Notes under the pieces: model-generated
What the model was told of the DNA's origin: nothing
Databases searched by the model: none
What the model saw: only the letters and a program-made list of their open reading frames with translations
Translations under genes and position numbers: made by a program
NCBI GenBank assembly: GCA_963579135.1
Contig: CAUZFB010000005.1
Span: forward strand, 23,562 to 87,561
Length of the DNA: 64,000 nt
From: CALGTL01 sp963579135
Lineage (GTDB): Bacteria > Chloroflexota > Dehalococcoidia > Lucifugimonadales > Australimonadaceae
Direction of reading: 5' to 3'
Part shown: positions 17,116 to 25,704 of the stretch, piece after piece
How positions within the stretch are numbered: the first letter of the stretch is position 1
Layout of the letters: each line of letters starts with the position of its first letter

Positions 17116-18408
17116 GTGCCGGTAAGACTTCCCTTCTATTACGGTTGGATCATCGCGCTCGGAGGCGGGATCAACGCCTCGTTCGTTCTCGGCAGCGCCC
17201 AGTTCGCACTGAGCACCTTCCTCGTTCCTATGGAGGAAGAGCTCGGCTGGAGCCGGACAGTCTTCTTCGGTGCCCTGTCCGTTCGCTTCCTGTTGTCGGG
17301 CATGCTCGGGCCAATCCTCGGGCCTCTCTCCGACGGGGTCCGCGCACCTCGTTACCTGATGCCCATCGGCGTCCTGCTCCTCGGAGGGTCCCTCTCCGCG
17401 ATACGTTGGGTCGAGAGCCCTGTCCTCTTCTTTGCGCTCTACGGCTTCGTTGGTGCTATAGCCTCGGCCATCCTTCACCTCACGATGTGGGAGGCCATCA
17501 TCCTCAAGTGGTTCTCACGCAAACGCACGCGGGCCCTCGTCATCGGCGGCATTGGGGAAGGCTCTGGCCCGCTCTTCTTCCCTCTCCTCGTCACCGTCTT
17601 CATAGCCTGGTTCGGCTGGCGCGACGCCTGGCTCTGGTACGGCGTTGTCACGATCGCCATTCTGATGCCCATCGCTCTGGCCGTCCGCACGCGCCCCGAA
17701 CAGGTTGGCCAAATCCTCGACGGCGGCCTGCCACCAGCATCAGCTTCTGCAGGCGCCAGCGAGCAAGCCAGCGCACGACCATTAATCAGGGCGGAGGAAA
17801 GTTTCACCAGGCAAGAAGCCATGCGCACCCAGGGTTTCTGGATACTGCTCTTGATCTTCACGCTCAGCGGAATCGTCATCACCGGATTCCAATCCCAGTG
17901 GATCCCGCATTTCAGAGACATCGGCATCAGCGCAACGCTCGCCGCCACTGCCGTCTCCGTATACGGACTACTCAACATCACCAGCCGCGTCCTCTGGGGC
18001 ATCCTGGTGCCGCGCTTTCCCATCCGGCGCCTCATGGTTGCCCACGCCTTCGCGGCAGGCGGTGGGGTCGCGTTCCTCGTGTTCGTCGTCAATGGTCCGA
18101 TAACCCTTTTCATCTGGGCTGTGTACCAGGGCCTCATGCTGGGAGTGTTTTTCTCCCTGCACACCATCATCTCCGCCGAGTTCTTTGGCCGCTCCCATAT
18201 CGGCGCCGTTCGTGGAGCGATGCTCCCTACGACCAGCCTCTCGAGAGCAGGCGGCCCCCTGTTGCTCAGCGCACTGCGCGACGCGCGAGGTTCCTACGAC
18301 GCAGCATTCGTCCTGGTTCTAGGAGGGTGGGCGCTGATGGCATCGCTCACGTTCCTATCGCGTAACCCAAGCCGCGCAAGCGCCTCTGAACAGGAACCCC
18401 AACCGTGA
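17116..18408 (+). CDS. MFS transporter (paralogue 1 of tandem pair)
   Basis: 430 residues with twelve predicted membrane helices. It opens PFYYGWIIALGGGINASFV, typical of the oxalate/formate antiporter-like monocarboxylate branch, and has a basic loop between helices 4 and 5 (WFSRKRTRAL) and a long central cytoplasmic loop. GTG start with CGGAG upstream. The next gene overlaps it by four bases (GTGA) and is clearly related, so the pair arose by tandem duplication. The substrate is probably an organic anion; this is inference. Confidence 0.9.
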   Translation: MPVRLPFYYGWIIALGGGINASFVLGSAQFALSTFLVPMEEELGWSRTVFFGALSVRFLLSGMLGPILGPLSDGVRAPRYLMPIGVLLLGGSLSAIRWVESPVLFFALYGFVGAIASAILHLTMWEAIILKWFSRKRTRALVIGGIGEGSGPLFFPLLVTVFIAWFGWRDAWLWYGVVTIAILMPIALAVRTRPEQVGQILDGGLPPASASAGASEQASARPLIRAEESFTRQEAMRTQGFWILLLIFTLSGIVITGFQSQWIPHFRDIGISATLAATAVSVYGLLNITSRVLWGILVPRFPIRRLMVAHAFAAGGGVAFLVFVVNGPITLFIWAVYQGLMLGVFFSLHTIISAEFFGRSHIGAVRGAMLPTTSLSRAGGPLLLSALRDARGSYDAAFVLVLGGWALMASLTFLSRNPSRASASEQEPQP

Positions 18409-19667
18409 CCCCACAACACGCCACGCTCGCCGCGCGCGTCCCTTTCTTCTACGGATGGGTCGTGGTGCTCGGCGCTGCCCTCAACGGTTCGTTCGTGCTC
18501 GGAAGCGCTCAATTCGCTCTCGGGGCCTTCCTCGTTCCCATGGAGGAAGACCTGGGCTGGAGTAATTCCGTACTTTTCGGTGCTCTCGCCATCCGTCAAC
18601 TCGTCGGTGGTCTGCTGGGACCCGTGATCGGTCCTCTCGTCGACGGTCCGACCGCCCCGCGCATCGTCATGCCGTTGGGCGGCCTGCTCCTCGGCCTTTC
18701 GCTCATGACCGTCTATTGGGTGCACAGCCCCGTCTGGTTCTTCTTCACCTACGGGTTCGTTGGCGCCCTCGCCTTCGCCCTCATCAACACCACTATGTGG
18801 GACGCCGTCGTCCTGAAATGGTTCGTCCGGAAGCGCGCCAAAGCGCTGGTATGGACGAGCTTCGGCGCGGCGTCGGCCTCTATGATTTTCCCGCTGCTAG
18901 TGACGTTCCTCATCCTGAATGTCGGTTGGCGCGAGGCGTGGCTCTGGTACGGCATTCTCACCATCATCGTTCTCGTGCCCGTTGGGCTTCTCGTACGTGC
19001 GCGGCCCGAGCGCGAGGGCGTCATACCCGACGGAACTGAGCCATCTGCCGATGAGTCCGACCGCGCCAGGTCTGCATCCCCTACGGTCAGCATCACCCGT
19101 CCGGAGGCCATGCACACCTCCGCCTTCTGGCTGATTGGAGGCGCGTTCGCCCTTTCAGCGTTCGGGATAAACGCGTTCCAAGCACACTGGATCCCTTACT
19201 TCGTGGAGATCGGATTCAGTGCGGGAATCGCCGCGGCCGCCGTTAGCGTCTACGGGGCGGCCAACGTGGCCAGTCGTGTGCTCTGGGGATGGCTATCGAC
19301 GCGCTACTCGATCCGTGCGCTGCTCGTCGCGCACACGCTCATGGCCGGGATCGGAGTGGGATTTGCGTTGATAATCCAGAATATGCCCATGCTCTTCGCC
19401 TGGGCCGTCTGGCACGGCATATTCCTGGGCTCATACAACTACCTGCACACGCTGCTGAGCGCCGAGTACTTCGGGCGCATGCACATCGGCGCAATCCGAG
19501 GCGCATGGCTCATGCCCGCGTCCTTCTTGCGCGCAGGGGGACCATTAGTCTTGGGCGTGATGCACAACATCCGAGGCACGTACGTGTTACCGTTCCTGTT
19601 TGCGTGGGCCATCTGGGGGGTCGTCACCGCTGCGATCGCGGCCGCTCGCCGCCCGACGAGCGTCTAG
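18405..19667 (+). CDS. MFS transporter (paralogue 2 of tandem pair)
   Basis: 420 residues, twelve helices. It is very similar to the preceding protein: NGSFVLGSAQFALGAFLVPM against NASFVLGSAQFALSTFLVPM, and WFVRKRAKALVW in the 4-5 loop. GTG start overlapping the upstream stop implies translational coupling; the two could act as a pair or as transporters with different specificities. The last 81 bases overlap the convergent rmuC frame. Confidence 0.9.
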   Translation: MTPQHATLAARVPFFYGWVVVLGAALNGSFVLGSAQFALGAFLVPMEEDLGWSNSVLFGALAIRQLVGGLLGPVIGPLVDGPTAPRIVMPLGGLLLGLSLMTVYWVHSPVWFFFTYGFVGALAFALINTTMWDAVVLKWFVRKRAKALVWTSFGAASASMIFPLLVTFLILNVGWREAWLWYGILTIIVLVPVGLLVRARPEREGVIPDGTEPSADESDRARSASPTVSITRPEAMHTSAFWLIGGAFALSAFGINAFQAHWIPYFVEIGFSAGIAAAAVSVYGAANVASRVLWGWLSTRYSIRALLVAHTLMAGIGVGFALIIQNMPMLFAWAVWHGIFLGSYNYLHTLLSAEYFGRMHIGAIRGAWLMPASFLRAGGPLVLGVMHNIRGTYVLPFLFAWAIWGVVTAAIAAARRPTSV

Positions 19668-20819
19668 CATTCGGCGCGAAGCGGGCCCGGTGTCATCTCG
19701 CCAGTGACTTTCGGCTTCTTCCTGGGGGTCAGGACCAGCCGGTACATCTTGTCCAGCGAACGGGACTTCCATCCCCCACCGGGGCTCGACATCAGCCGCC
19801 GCCAACGATTGGTCGGGGTCGTTCGCGCTGGGATCTATGTCAGATGCCCAGGCCAGGAGCCCACGCTCACGACGTAATGCTGCGATCTGCGCAAGGGGCG
19901 CTTCCAGCTTCGTCGCACGAACGCCCACGAGCTGATCGTACGTACCGCGTGCCGTCGCCAACTGCCGTCCGAGGACAGCGAAGTTGTCAATAAATCGGCG
20001 CCACTCGCTCTCGAAGTGGTCCATCGCCACCAGAACCTCGTCGGAGGCCTGGTTGAAAGCGAAGCTCTCCGCCGCCTTCCGCACCACCGCCAGCACTCCG
20101 AACAGCGTCAGCGGAGAGCACGGAATCACGCGCTGCGACAACGCGGCGTCGACGAAGGTGGCATCCAGGCGATTGATCTCCGCGTAGACGCTTTCACTTG
20201 GGATGAACAGCAGCGCGTAATCCACCGTCCCGCTGGCGGGGTCTGCGTACGAACCATCCACTACTTCCTTGACGCGACTGCGCACGTCGCGGAGGAAGGC
20301 TTTTTCGAAGCGATCACGATCAGCGTCGACGGTGGCCTCCACCAACCGAGCGTAATTTTCGATGGGAAACTTCACGTCCATGTTGAGCGTGTAACCCTTG
20401 GGTAGAGGAAAGGTGAAATCGGGGCGGGTGCGACCGCCGTCTAGCGACTGCTGCTTGAAATAGCTCACGCCCTCGATGAAGCCGGCAGAGCGGAGGATAT
20501 CCTCCGCCGCACGCTCGCCCCACTGACCGCGCACTCGACTGTTGCCCAGCGCGCTCGCCATCATGTTCGTGCGTGCGTCGACGTTGCGCAGGACGGTCGA
20601 GAGCTCGGCGAACCCCGCTTTACCCTCGCCGCCGTTGCGTTGCACCAGGTCGCCCAAGCGCCCCAGGCTCTCGCGTACGACCGCGAGATCGTTGCGAACC
20701 AACTCTGTGTGGAATCCAAAGTCCGCTGGCGCCCTCGGCCGCGCACGAACGCGCGCCACCAGAAAGCCCCCGATCAGGCCCAAACCAAGACCGCCCAAAC
20801 CCACGAGTAACGATTCCAT
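19587..20819 (-). CDS. rmuC: DNA recombination protein RmuC
   Basis: 410 residues. An N-terminal membrane anchor (LLVGLGGLGLGLIGGFLVA) is followed by a coiled segment and the conserved RmuC domain: GNSRVRGQWGERAAEDILR, TRPDFTFPLPKG, LNMDVKFPIENY and PCSPLTLFGVLAVV, a PD-(D/E)XK nuclease-like fold. RmuC limits DNA inversions and rearrangements. The last ~60 residues are polar and low-complexity, and their coding sequence overlaps the MFS gene, so the true stop may have been lost and the tail extended. Confidence 0.93.
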   Translation of the reverse strand: MESLLVGLGGLGLGLIGGFLVARVRARPRAPADFGFHTELVRNDLAVVRESLGRLGDLVQRNGGEGKAGFAELSTVLRNVDARTNMMASALGNSRVRGQWGERAAEDILRSAGFIEGVSYFKQQSLDGGRTRPDFTFPLPKGYTLNMDVKFPIENYARLVEATVDADRDRFEKAFLRDVRSRVKEVVDGSYADPASGTVDYALLFIPSESVYAEINRLDATFVDAALSQRVIPCSPLTLFGVLAVVRKAAESFAFNQASDEVLVAMDHFESEWRRFIDNFAVLGRQLATARGTYDQLVGVRATKLEAPLAQIAALRRERGLLAWASDIDPSANDPDQSLAAADVEPRWGMEVPFAGQDVPAGPDPQEEAESHWRDDTGPASRRMLDARRAASGRDRSGDDPPDGPRKQER

Positions 20820-20890
20820 AGCCGCACGACCCTACCGAGCAACGGCCCGACCGCGCTAGCCCCGCGTGTCGCGATTACCGAGGCACGGCG

Positions 20891-20974
20891 CTACTCCGTA
20901 GCGTCCGTCTTCGTCCCACGGATCTTGTTCACCACCCACACCAGGCCGGTCGCGACAGAAATCTTGAGCAACAT
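20891..20974 (-). CDS. Possible small single-helix protein (27 aa)
   Basis: Short ORF of 27 residues with a hydrophobic middle (LKISVATGLVWVVNKI) and a polar tail. An AGGA lies eight bases before the ATG. It sits between ilvD and rmuC on the same strand. It is supported only by the start signal and its amphipathic profile, and it could be chance. The remaining sequence between 20820 and 21058 shows nothing else. Confidence 0.25.
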   Translation of the reverse strand: MLLKISVATGLVWVVNKIRGTKTDATE

Positions 20975-21058
20975 ACAGCCAGTCCTGGATGAAACGAACC
21001 CTAACTCCTGGTCCAAGCAATCACCACTCACGAGCCTCAACTGCCACCGGAGCTGCAG

Positions 21059-22759
21059 TTACCAGACGGAACCCGGGAGACCGGGGCTCGTGACGGCCCC
21101 CTCGCTCGCCGACGACACACTCTTAGCGTATTTCGCGAAAACACCCGTCGTATAGCGAGGAGCAGGCGGGATCCAGCCCTCTTTACGCTTCGCCAACTCA
21201 TCCTCAGGAATGTCGAGGTCGAGCCTGCGTGCGACCACGTCCAGGATGATCGGATCGCCATCCTGGACGAACGCGATGTTGCCGCCAAGCGCCGCCTCGG
21301 GCGCCATGTGACCGACCATGAACCCATGTGTGGCGCCGGAAAATCGACCGTCCGTGATGAGCACAACATCATCGCTGAGGCCCGCGCCGACGATGGCCGC
21401 TGTGACGCCCAGCATCTCGCGCATGCCCGGCCCACCGACGGGCCCCTCATAGCGGATCACCACCACATCGTCAGGCTTGACCTGCCCTGACTGCACCGCA
21501 GCAAAACAGTCCTCCTCGCGCTCGAAGACCTTCGCCGGACCACGGTGATAGTTGCGGTCGTGGCCTGCCAGTTTCACCACGCAGCCGTCGGGGGCAAGGT
21601 TCCCGCGCAGGATCGCGATGCCACCGTTGTCCTTGATCGGCTTCTCGATATCTACCACAACCTTCTGATCCGCGGTCGCCACGACGCCCGAGGCGATGCT
21701 CCCAAAGGTGCCACCGTCCACGTTCACCGCGTCCGCGTGGCCTCGCTCGCCTGCCAGGATCTGCTTCGACACCAGCCCGTAGCCGCCGGCGTTATACAGG
21801 TCCTCAGCGAGGTACTGGCCACCCGGCTTCATGTCCGCCACGATGGGTGTGTTCCACGAGATGGTGTCGAAATCGTCGATCGTCAACTCGACGCCCGCCT
21901 CACGAGCAATCGCGATCATGTGGAGCACGGCGTTAGTCGAGCCAGCGGTGGCCGCGACCCCTGCGATGGCGTTCTCGAACGCATCTCGAGTCATGATGTC
22001 GAGCGGCTTCACGTCCTGTTCCAGCAGCTCCATGACCAAGCGACCGGCCTTGCGGGCCTCCTCGGCCTTCGACTTGCCCAGCGCTGGTACGGCGTTCGCC
22101 CCGGCAGGGCTGATGCCCAGGAACTCTAGGGCCATCGCCATGGTGTTCGCGGTGAACTGTCCACCACACGCGCCCGCACCCGGGCAAGCGGCGTCCTCGA
22201 TCGCCTTCAGCCGCGCATCGTCGATCTTGCCAGCGCCGTGCGCGCCGACGGCCTCGAACACGTCGAGGACCGTCAGGTCCTTGCCGTCCAGGTGTCCGGG
22301 CCCGATGGATCCGTTATAGAACGCCAGGCCCGGCAGGTTGAGGCGAGCCAACGCCATCGCGCCAGCGGGTAGCGTCTTGTCGCAGCCGACCAACACGACC
22401 AGGCCATCGAAGGAATGTCCGCGCGCGACCACCTCGATCGAGTCCGCGATCACCTCGCGGCTGACCAGCGAACCGCGCATGCCCTCGGTCCCCATCGTCA
22501 CGCCATCGGACACCGAGATGGTGTTGAACTCCATGGGCGTGCCACCCGCCTCGCGGATGCCTTCCTTCACGTACTTCGCCAACTCGCGCTGGTTGTAGTT
22601 GCAGGGCATCGTCTCGATCCACGTGGTCGCTACGCCGATGATTGGCTTCGCCAGGTCCTCGTCAGTGAAACCGATAGCTTTCAGCATCGCGCGCGCGGGA
22701 GCGCGGGACGGGCCATCGGTCATCTCGGCAGAGTGCTTCTTTAGGGGATTCGTGGACAT
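21059..22759 (-). CDS. ilvD: Dihydroxy-acid dehydratase
   Basis: 566 residues, full length. Converts 2,3-dihydroxy-3-methylbutanoate (and the isoleucine homologue) to the 2-oxo acid in branched-chain amino acid synthesis. Iron-sulfur cluster Cys are visible in VGCDKTLPAG and CPGAGACGGQF, and ITDGRFSGATHGFMVGHM is the IlvD C-terminal signature. AAGGAG precedes the ATG. It is monocistronic, with a TATAAT box about 55 bases upstream and direct repeats in the leader. No other ilv gene is in the window. Confidence 0.97.
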   Translation of the reverse strand: MSTNPLKKHSAEMTDGPSRAPARAMLKAIGFTDEDLAKPIIGVATTWIETMPCNYNQRELAKYVKEGIREAGGTPMEFNTISVSDGVTMGTEGMRGSLVSREVIADSIEVVARGHSFDGLVVLVGCDKTLPAGAMALARLNLPGLAFYNGSIGPGHLDGKDLTVLDVFEAVGAHGAGKIDDARLKAIEDAACPGAGACGGQFTANTMAMALEFLGISPAGANAVPALGKSKAEEARKAGRLVMELLEQDVKPLDIMTRDAFENAIAGVAATAGSTNAVLHMIAIAREAGVELTIDDFDTISWNTPIVADMKPGGQYLAEDLYNAGGYGLVSKQILAGERGHADAVNVDGGTFGSIASGVVATADQKVVVDIEKPIKDNGGIAILRGNLAPDGCVVKLAGHDRNYHRGPAKVFEREEDCFAAVQSGQVKPDDVVVIRYEGPVGGPGMREMLGVTAAIVGAGLSDDVVLITDGRFSGATHGFMVGHMAPEAALGGNIAFVQDGDPIILDVVARRLDLDIPEDELAKRKEGWIPPAPRYTTGVFAKYAKSVSSASEGAVTSPGLPGSVW

Positions 22760-22777
22760 CGGTCGCTCCTTGCAAGT

Positions 22778-22808
22778 CGGGATACGGGCAGCGGGACGGG
22801 ATACGGGC
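22778..22808. repeat. Direct repeat in the ilvD leader
   Basis: CGGGATACGGGC at 22778-22789 and again at 22797-22808, 19 bases apart, between the ilvD -10 box and start codon. It may be a regulator site or a chance duplication. Confidence 0.4.
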
Positions 22809-22812
22809 CGCG

Positions 22813-22818
22813 ATTATA
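22813..22818 (-). promoter_or_regulatory. Putative ilvD -10 box
   Basis: Perfect TATAAT on the minus strand, 54 bases upstream of the ilvD ATG. No good -35 hexamer is seen at 16-18 bases, so an activator or extended element would be needed. Confidence 0.4.
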
Positions 22819-22956
22819 CGGACTATCGCCACGTATGCGTCTGCACGGCGACGCAGCAGGCGAGTCCATCACATCGAGAAGGCCGTTGGTGTGACAAGGC
22901 CAGTTGGGACGCAAAAAGAACAGCGACGCTAGCGCCGATACCAAGCGACGTACCCG

Positions 22957-23148
22957 CTAATCGTCCTCGTCCACCAACGAGAAGGAAAGAATCACGTATT
23001 CCGCGTTCGAGGGCGCGACGATGGCCATCAATTCAAAAGAATCAGGGTCTGCAAATTGCTCTTCGATACATTCGTTGATGGACTCTTGCATTTCTACGGT
23101 GGATTCCAACAGCGGTAGGACAACTACCTTGTCGCCTGCATATGTCAC
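22957..23148 (-). CDS. Small acidic hypothetical protein (63 aa)
   Basis: 63 residues from a GTG start. The composition is protein-like: alternating hydrophobic strands (KVVVLPLLESTVEM, YVILSFSLVDEDD) around an acidic helix (INECIEEQFADP). No family was recognised and the upstream GAG is a weak ribosome site. The opposite strand has an open frame as well, so the assignment is moderate. The adjacent gap to 23335 has no other convincing gene, apart from a 39-codon frame at 23234-23353 with GGGGGT upstream. Confidence 0.4.
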   Translation of the reverse strand: MTYAGDKVVVLPLLESTVEMQESINECIEEQFADPDSFELMAIVAPSNAEYVILSFSLVDEDD

Positions 23149-23335
23149 AACATCATCTCATTTCTGTCGCTATGAAGAATGGTCCGTCGCCGGAACCGGC
23201 AAACAAAGGGTATCGCCAAATGGGGGTAACACCATGACCACGATTGCTGTTCGACCCAACGTAATCGACCCAGCGGCAGGTGAATCACGTTGGCCTCAAT
23301 GGGGAGCTCCATACGCGAGGAGGCATCTCGCAACA

Positions 23336-23767
23336 TTACTGATGATTGCGTAGGTCCTCATGAGGAGTATCGTCGTCGGCTGCACCATTGTCGCCTGGGG
23401 CGGCAGCGGCAGGAGGCCCGGCAGAAGGAGGAGGGGTAGCAGAAGGCGGATCGCCTCCCGGCTCCTCCGTTGGGTGGTCCTCCTCTTGCATCAGCACCTG
23501 GAAGTCGGCGTCGATCGCATCGCTTTTCCCTTTATCGTAGAGCCCCACATACTGCCTGCCCTTATTGATAAAGATCCCCAACAGGATGCTCAGCACCACC
23601 ATGTCATCCAGCACACCGAACGGTCGGAGATCGAGGATCAAATCACGCGGAAAGATCAGATAGATGAACGCGATAACGGGCAGTGCCTTCAGCCTAGTAG
23701 GCACCGCCGGGTGCTGCATCAGGTGGGCCACCGAGAATATCCGCCGTAGTAAGAAGAAAAACGCCAC
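23336..23767 (-). CDS. DUF1232 (YkvA-like) membrane protein
   Basis: 143 residues. Residues ~25-65 form the DUF1232 core: PTRLKALPVIAFIYLIFPRDL followed by GVLDDMVVLSILLGIF, matching the family pattern of YLxxPxDLIPD...GxLDD in a helical hairpin. The C-terminal third is disordered, Pro/Ala/Asp-rich. It probably sits in the inner membrane; its function is unknown. It is divergent from holA. Confidence 0.75.
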   Translation of the reverse strand: MAFFFLLRRIFSVAHLMQHPAVPTRLKALPVIAFIYLIFPRDLILDLRPFGVLDDMVVLSILLGIFINKGRQYVGLYDKGKSDAIDADFQVLMQEEDHPTEEPGGDPPSATPPPSAGPPAAAAPGDNGAADDDTPHEDLRNHQ

Positions 23768-23888
23768 GCTTGATCCCCCTGTGGCCGTCAGTATATCTCT
23801 GGCCTCTCTGGGCGCCCGCTATCGCCAACGCCACAACCCTGCTATACCACCTCGTATAACGACAGTCCGAGCACGCCGAGGCACCCAT

Positions 23889-24926
23889 TTGATCTACCTG
23901 TTTTACGGAGAAGACGACTTCTCCTCCGCAGAGGCCATAAAACCTTTGATAGAGGCCGTAGGGCCGGAGGACATGCGTGACACCAACGTGAGCGTCATTG
24001 ACGGCGTGCGGTTCTCCATCGACAGCTTCGGCGCTGCGGCCATGGTCGTGCCGTTCCTCGCCGACCGGCGCCTCGTGATAGTTCGAGGCCTCCTCGGCAC
24101 CGCTGAGGGGCAGCGCGGCGGCAGGCGCGGTCGCCGAGCCAAAGCCGACGACGAAGGGCCCACAGCGGGCCTCACCAAGCTCCTGCCCGACCTCCTGCCA
24201 TCCACAGACGTCATTTTCGTCGACGGCAAGGTCAGCGCCGCCAACCCCATCCTCGCAGCCATGAAGGCCCTCGGCTCTGATCTGGTGAAGCCCCGTGAAT
24301 ATCCCCTGATGCGCCGTGACTCTCTCGGTGGCTGGATCCGCGACCGCGCCGCCATGAAGGGAGCGACGGTCGAACCGCAAGGCATGGCGGAGCTTGCCGA
24401 GATCGTTGGCCCGAATCTCTGGGCGTTGGACGGCGAGATCGAGAAACTCGCGATCTACGTCGGGGACCGCCCCATCACCCTGGCCGATGTCCAAGCGCTC
24501 GTCACGGGGAACCGGGAATCGAACATTTTCGAGCTCGTGGACGCCATCATGGACAAACGTCCCAACACCGCCCTCGAAGTCACTGAACGTCTCCTGAATT
24601 CCGGCGCTGCCGGTCCCTACCTAGTCTCCATGATCGCCAGGCAAGCCCGCATGGTCGCCATCGCTCAGGACCTCGCGGCCCGCAAGGTACCGCAGAACGA
24701 ATGGGCCCAACGCATCGGAACCTCGTCCGACTTCGTCGTCCGCAAGACATCCGAGCAAGCCCGTCGGTTCTCCGCAGAGGCCGTCAGGGGTCTGTACCGG
24801 CTACTCCTCGAAGCAGACATGGCCATGAAGACCAGCGACACCACCGACGAGTTGGCGCTCATCCAGCTCCTCGCCCAGGCTGGCGCGCTCCCCGTCGCAC
24901 CGCGGCCCGCCGCTCGGCCACGCTGA
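23889..24926 (+). CDS. holA: DNA polymerase III delta subunit
   Basis: 345 residues. The clamp-loader subunit that opens the sliding clamp. It begins LIYLFYGEDDFSSAEAIKPL, the canonical HolA start, and has a domain II block EIVGPNLWALDGEIEKLAIY and C-terminal helical collar EADMAMKTSDTTDELALIQLL. The open frame extends upstream, but no HolA-like sequence precedes TTG 23889, where GAGG lies nine bases before, so TTG is taken as the start. Confidence 0.9.
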   Translation: MIYLFYGEDDFSSAEAIKPLIEAVGPEDMRDTNVSVIDGVRFSIDSFGAAAMVVPFLADRRLVIVRGLLGTAEGQRGGRRGRRAKADDEGPTAGLTKLLPDLLPSTDVIFVDGKVSAANPILAAMKALGSDLVKPREYPLMRRDSLGGWIRDRAAMKGATVEPQGMAELAEIVGPNLWALDGEIEKLAIYVGDRPITLADVQALVTGNRESNIFELVDAIMDKRPNTALEVTERLLNSGAAGPYLVSMIARQARMVAIAQDLAARKVPQNEWAQRIGTSSDFVVRKTSEQARRFSAEAVRGLYRLLLEADMAMKTSDTTDELALIQLLAQAGALPVAPRPAARPR

Positions 24927-25012
24927 CCCCCCCCGAAGCCCCCCGTGCTAGCAAGCGCACCGTGGTAGAATTTACGCGTTAGATGGCTAGTGACCAGAGA
25001 AGGGTGGAAGCG

Positions 25013-25207
25013 ATGTTTGGACTGAATCCTTGGGAACTGGGCCTGATTCTCATGGCCATCCTGTTACTCTTTGGCGCCAAGCGCGTCCCTGAGATTGGAC
25101 GCTCGCTCGGTAAGGGCATCCGCGAGTTCAAGTCCTCGGTCGAGGGCAAGTACGAGGAAGCCGCCAAGACGGAAGAAGAGAAGACCGAGACGACCACCAA
25201 GCCCTAG
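25013..25207 (+). CDS. tatA: Twin-arginine translocase subunit TatA
   Basis: 64 residues from ATG 25013: a short periplasmic segment, one transmembrane helix (LGLILMAILLLFGAKRVPEI), the FGxxxxPEI hinge and an amphipathic helix (GRSLGKGIREFKSS), then a Glu/Lys/Thr tail. TatA multimers form the Tat channel. The start is chosen with GGTGG upstream; an ATG at 24983 would add ten atypical residues. It is separated from tatB-like and tatC (26996-28156, opposite strand), so the Tat genes are split. Confidence 0.93.
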   Translation: MFGLNPWELGLILMAILLLFGAKRVPEIGRSLGKGIREFKSSVEGKYEEAAKTEEEKTETTTKP

Positions 25208-25236
25208 GCGCTCCTCTCGCAATTCACGCGAACGGC

Positions 25237-25269
25237 AAGCCGCCCTTCCCGTGGAGAGCGGCTTTTTCT
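25237..25269 (+). terminator. Intrinsic terminator of tatA
   Basis: AAGCCGC at 25237-25243 pairs with GCGGCTT at 25258-25264, followed by a T-rich run. Confidence 0.75.
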
Positions 25270-25299
25270 TTAAACTCTTGTCCCACCAGGGTGACTGCG

Positions 25300-25701
25300 A
25301 TGATTCAATTCAGCTCTGGGAAAGACATCCCGGAGGACAACCTCAGTACCTCTACAAAACCAACTAGTGGTTCTCAGTCGCGGATTCGACAGCCCTACGC
25401 CAAGCTCTAGCCAACTCCCACTCGGTCATCACGGCCTAGGGGTGGAGAGATCATCGTTGGACGGGGCTCCACGCTGTCTGACGCTCACCTGGTCGTCTAC
25501 TACTCCCACCTGCTGGCCCACCCCGACTACCAGCGAGCGGGCACCGGCGCCACCATCGCCGAATTTCTTCAGGACGAGTACGCCGACTATCACCAGCAGA
25601 TCCTCATCGCCGAAGGCAACACCATCGAGTTCTGCCACCAGTTGGGTTTCGAACAAGCCTGTAACCAACAACCCATGTGGCAGGCGCGGTTCAAGCCATA
25701 G
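25300..25701 (+). pseudogene. Decayed GNAT acetyltransferase
   Basis: Three frames together give one GNAT-like protein. Frame 1 from ATG 25300 reads MIQFSSGKDIPED; the reading then shifts near 25340 to a frame with KTN, TAG 25365, WFSVADSTALRQALANSHSV and TAG 25437; it shifts again near 25440 to GEIIVGRGSTLSDAHLVVYY, through the acetyl-CoA motif HPDYQRAGTGATI to TAG 25699. Two frameshifts and two amber stops rule out function unless the assembly is wrong. It accounts for most of the gap between tatA and the MFS gene. Confidence 0.85.
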
Positions 25702-25704
25702 GCC

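Noticed and set aside
23234..23353. 39-codon frame with GGGGGT upstream of ATG
   Set aside because: Too short, no recognisable composition, and it overlaps the end of the DUF1232 gene on the other strand; mentioned only in passing.
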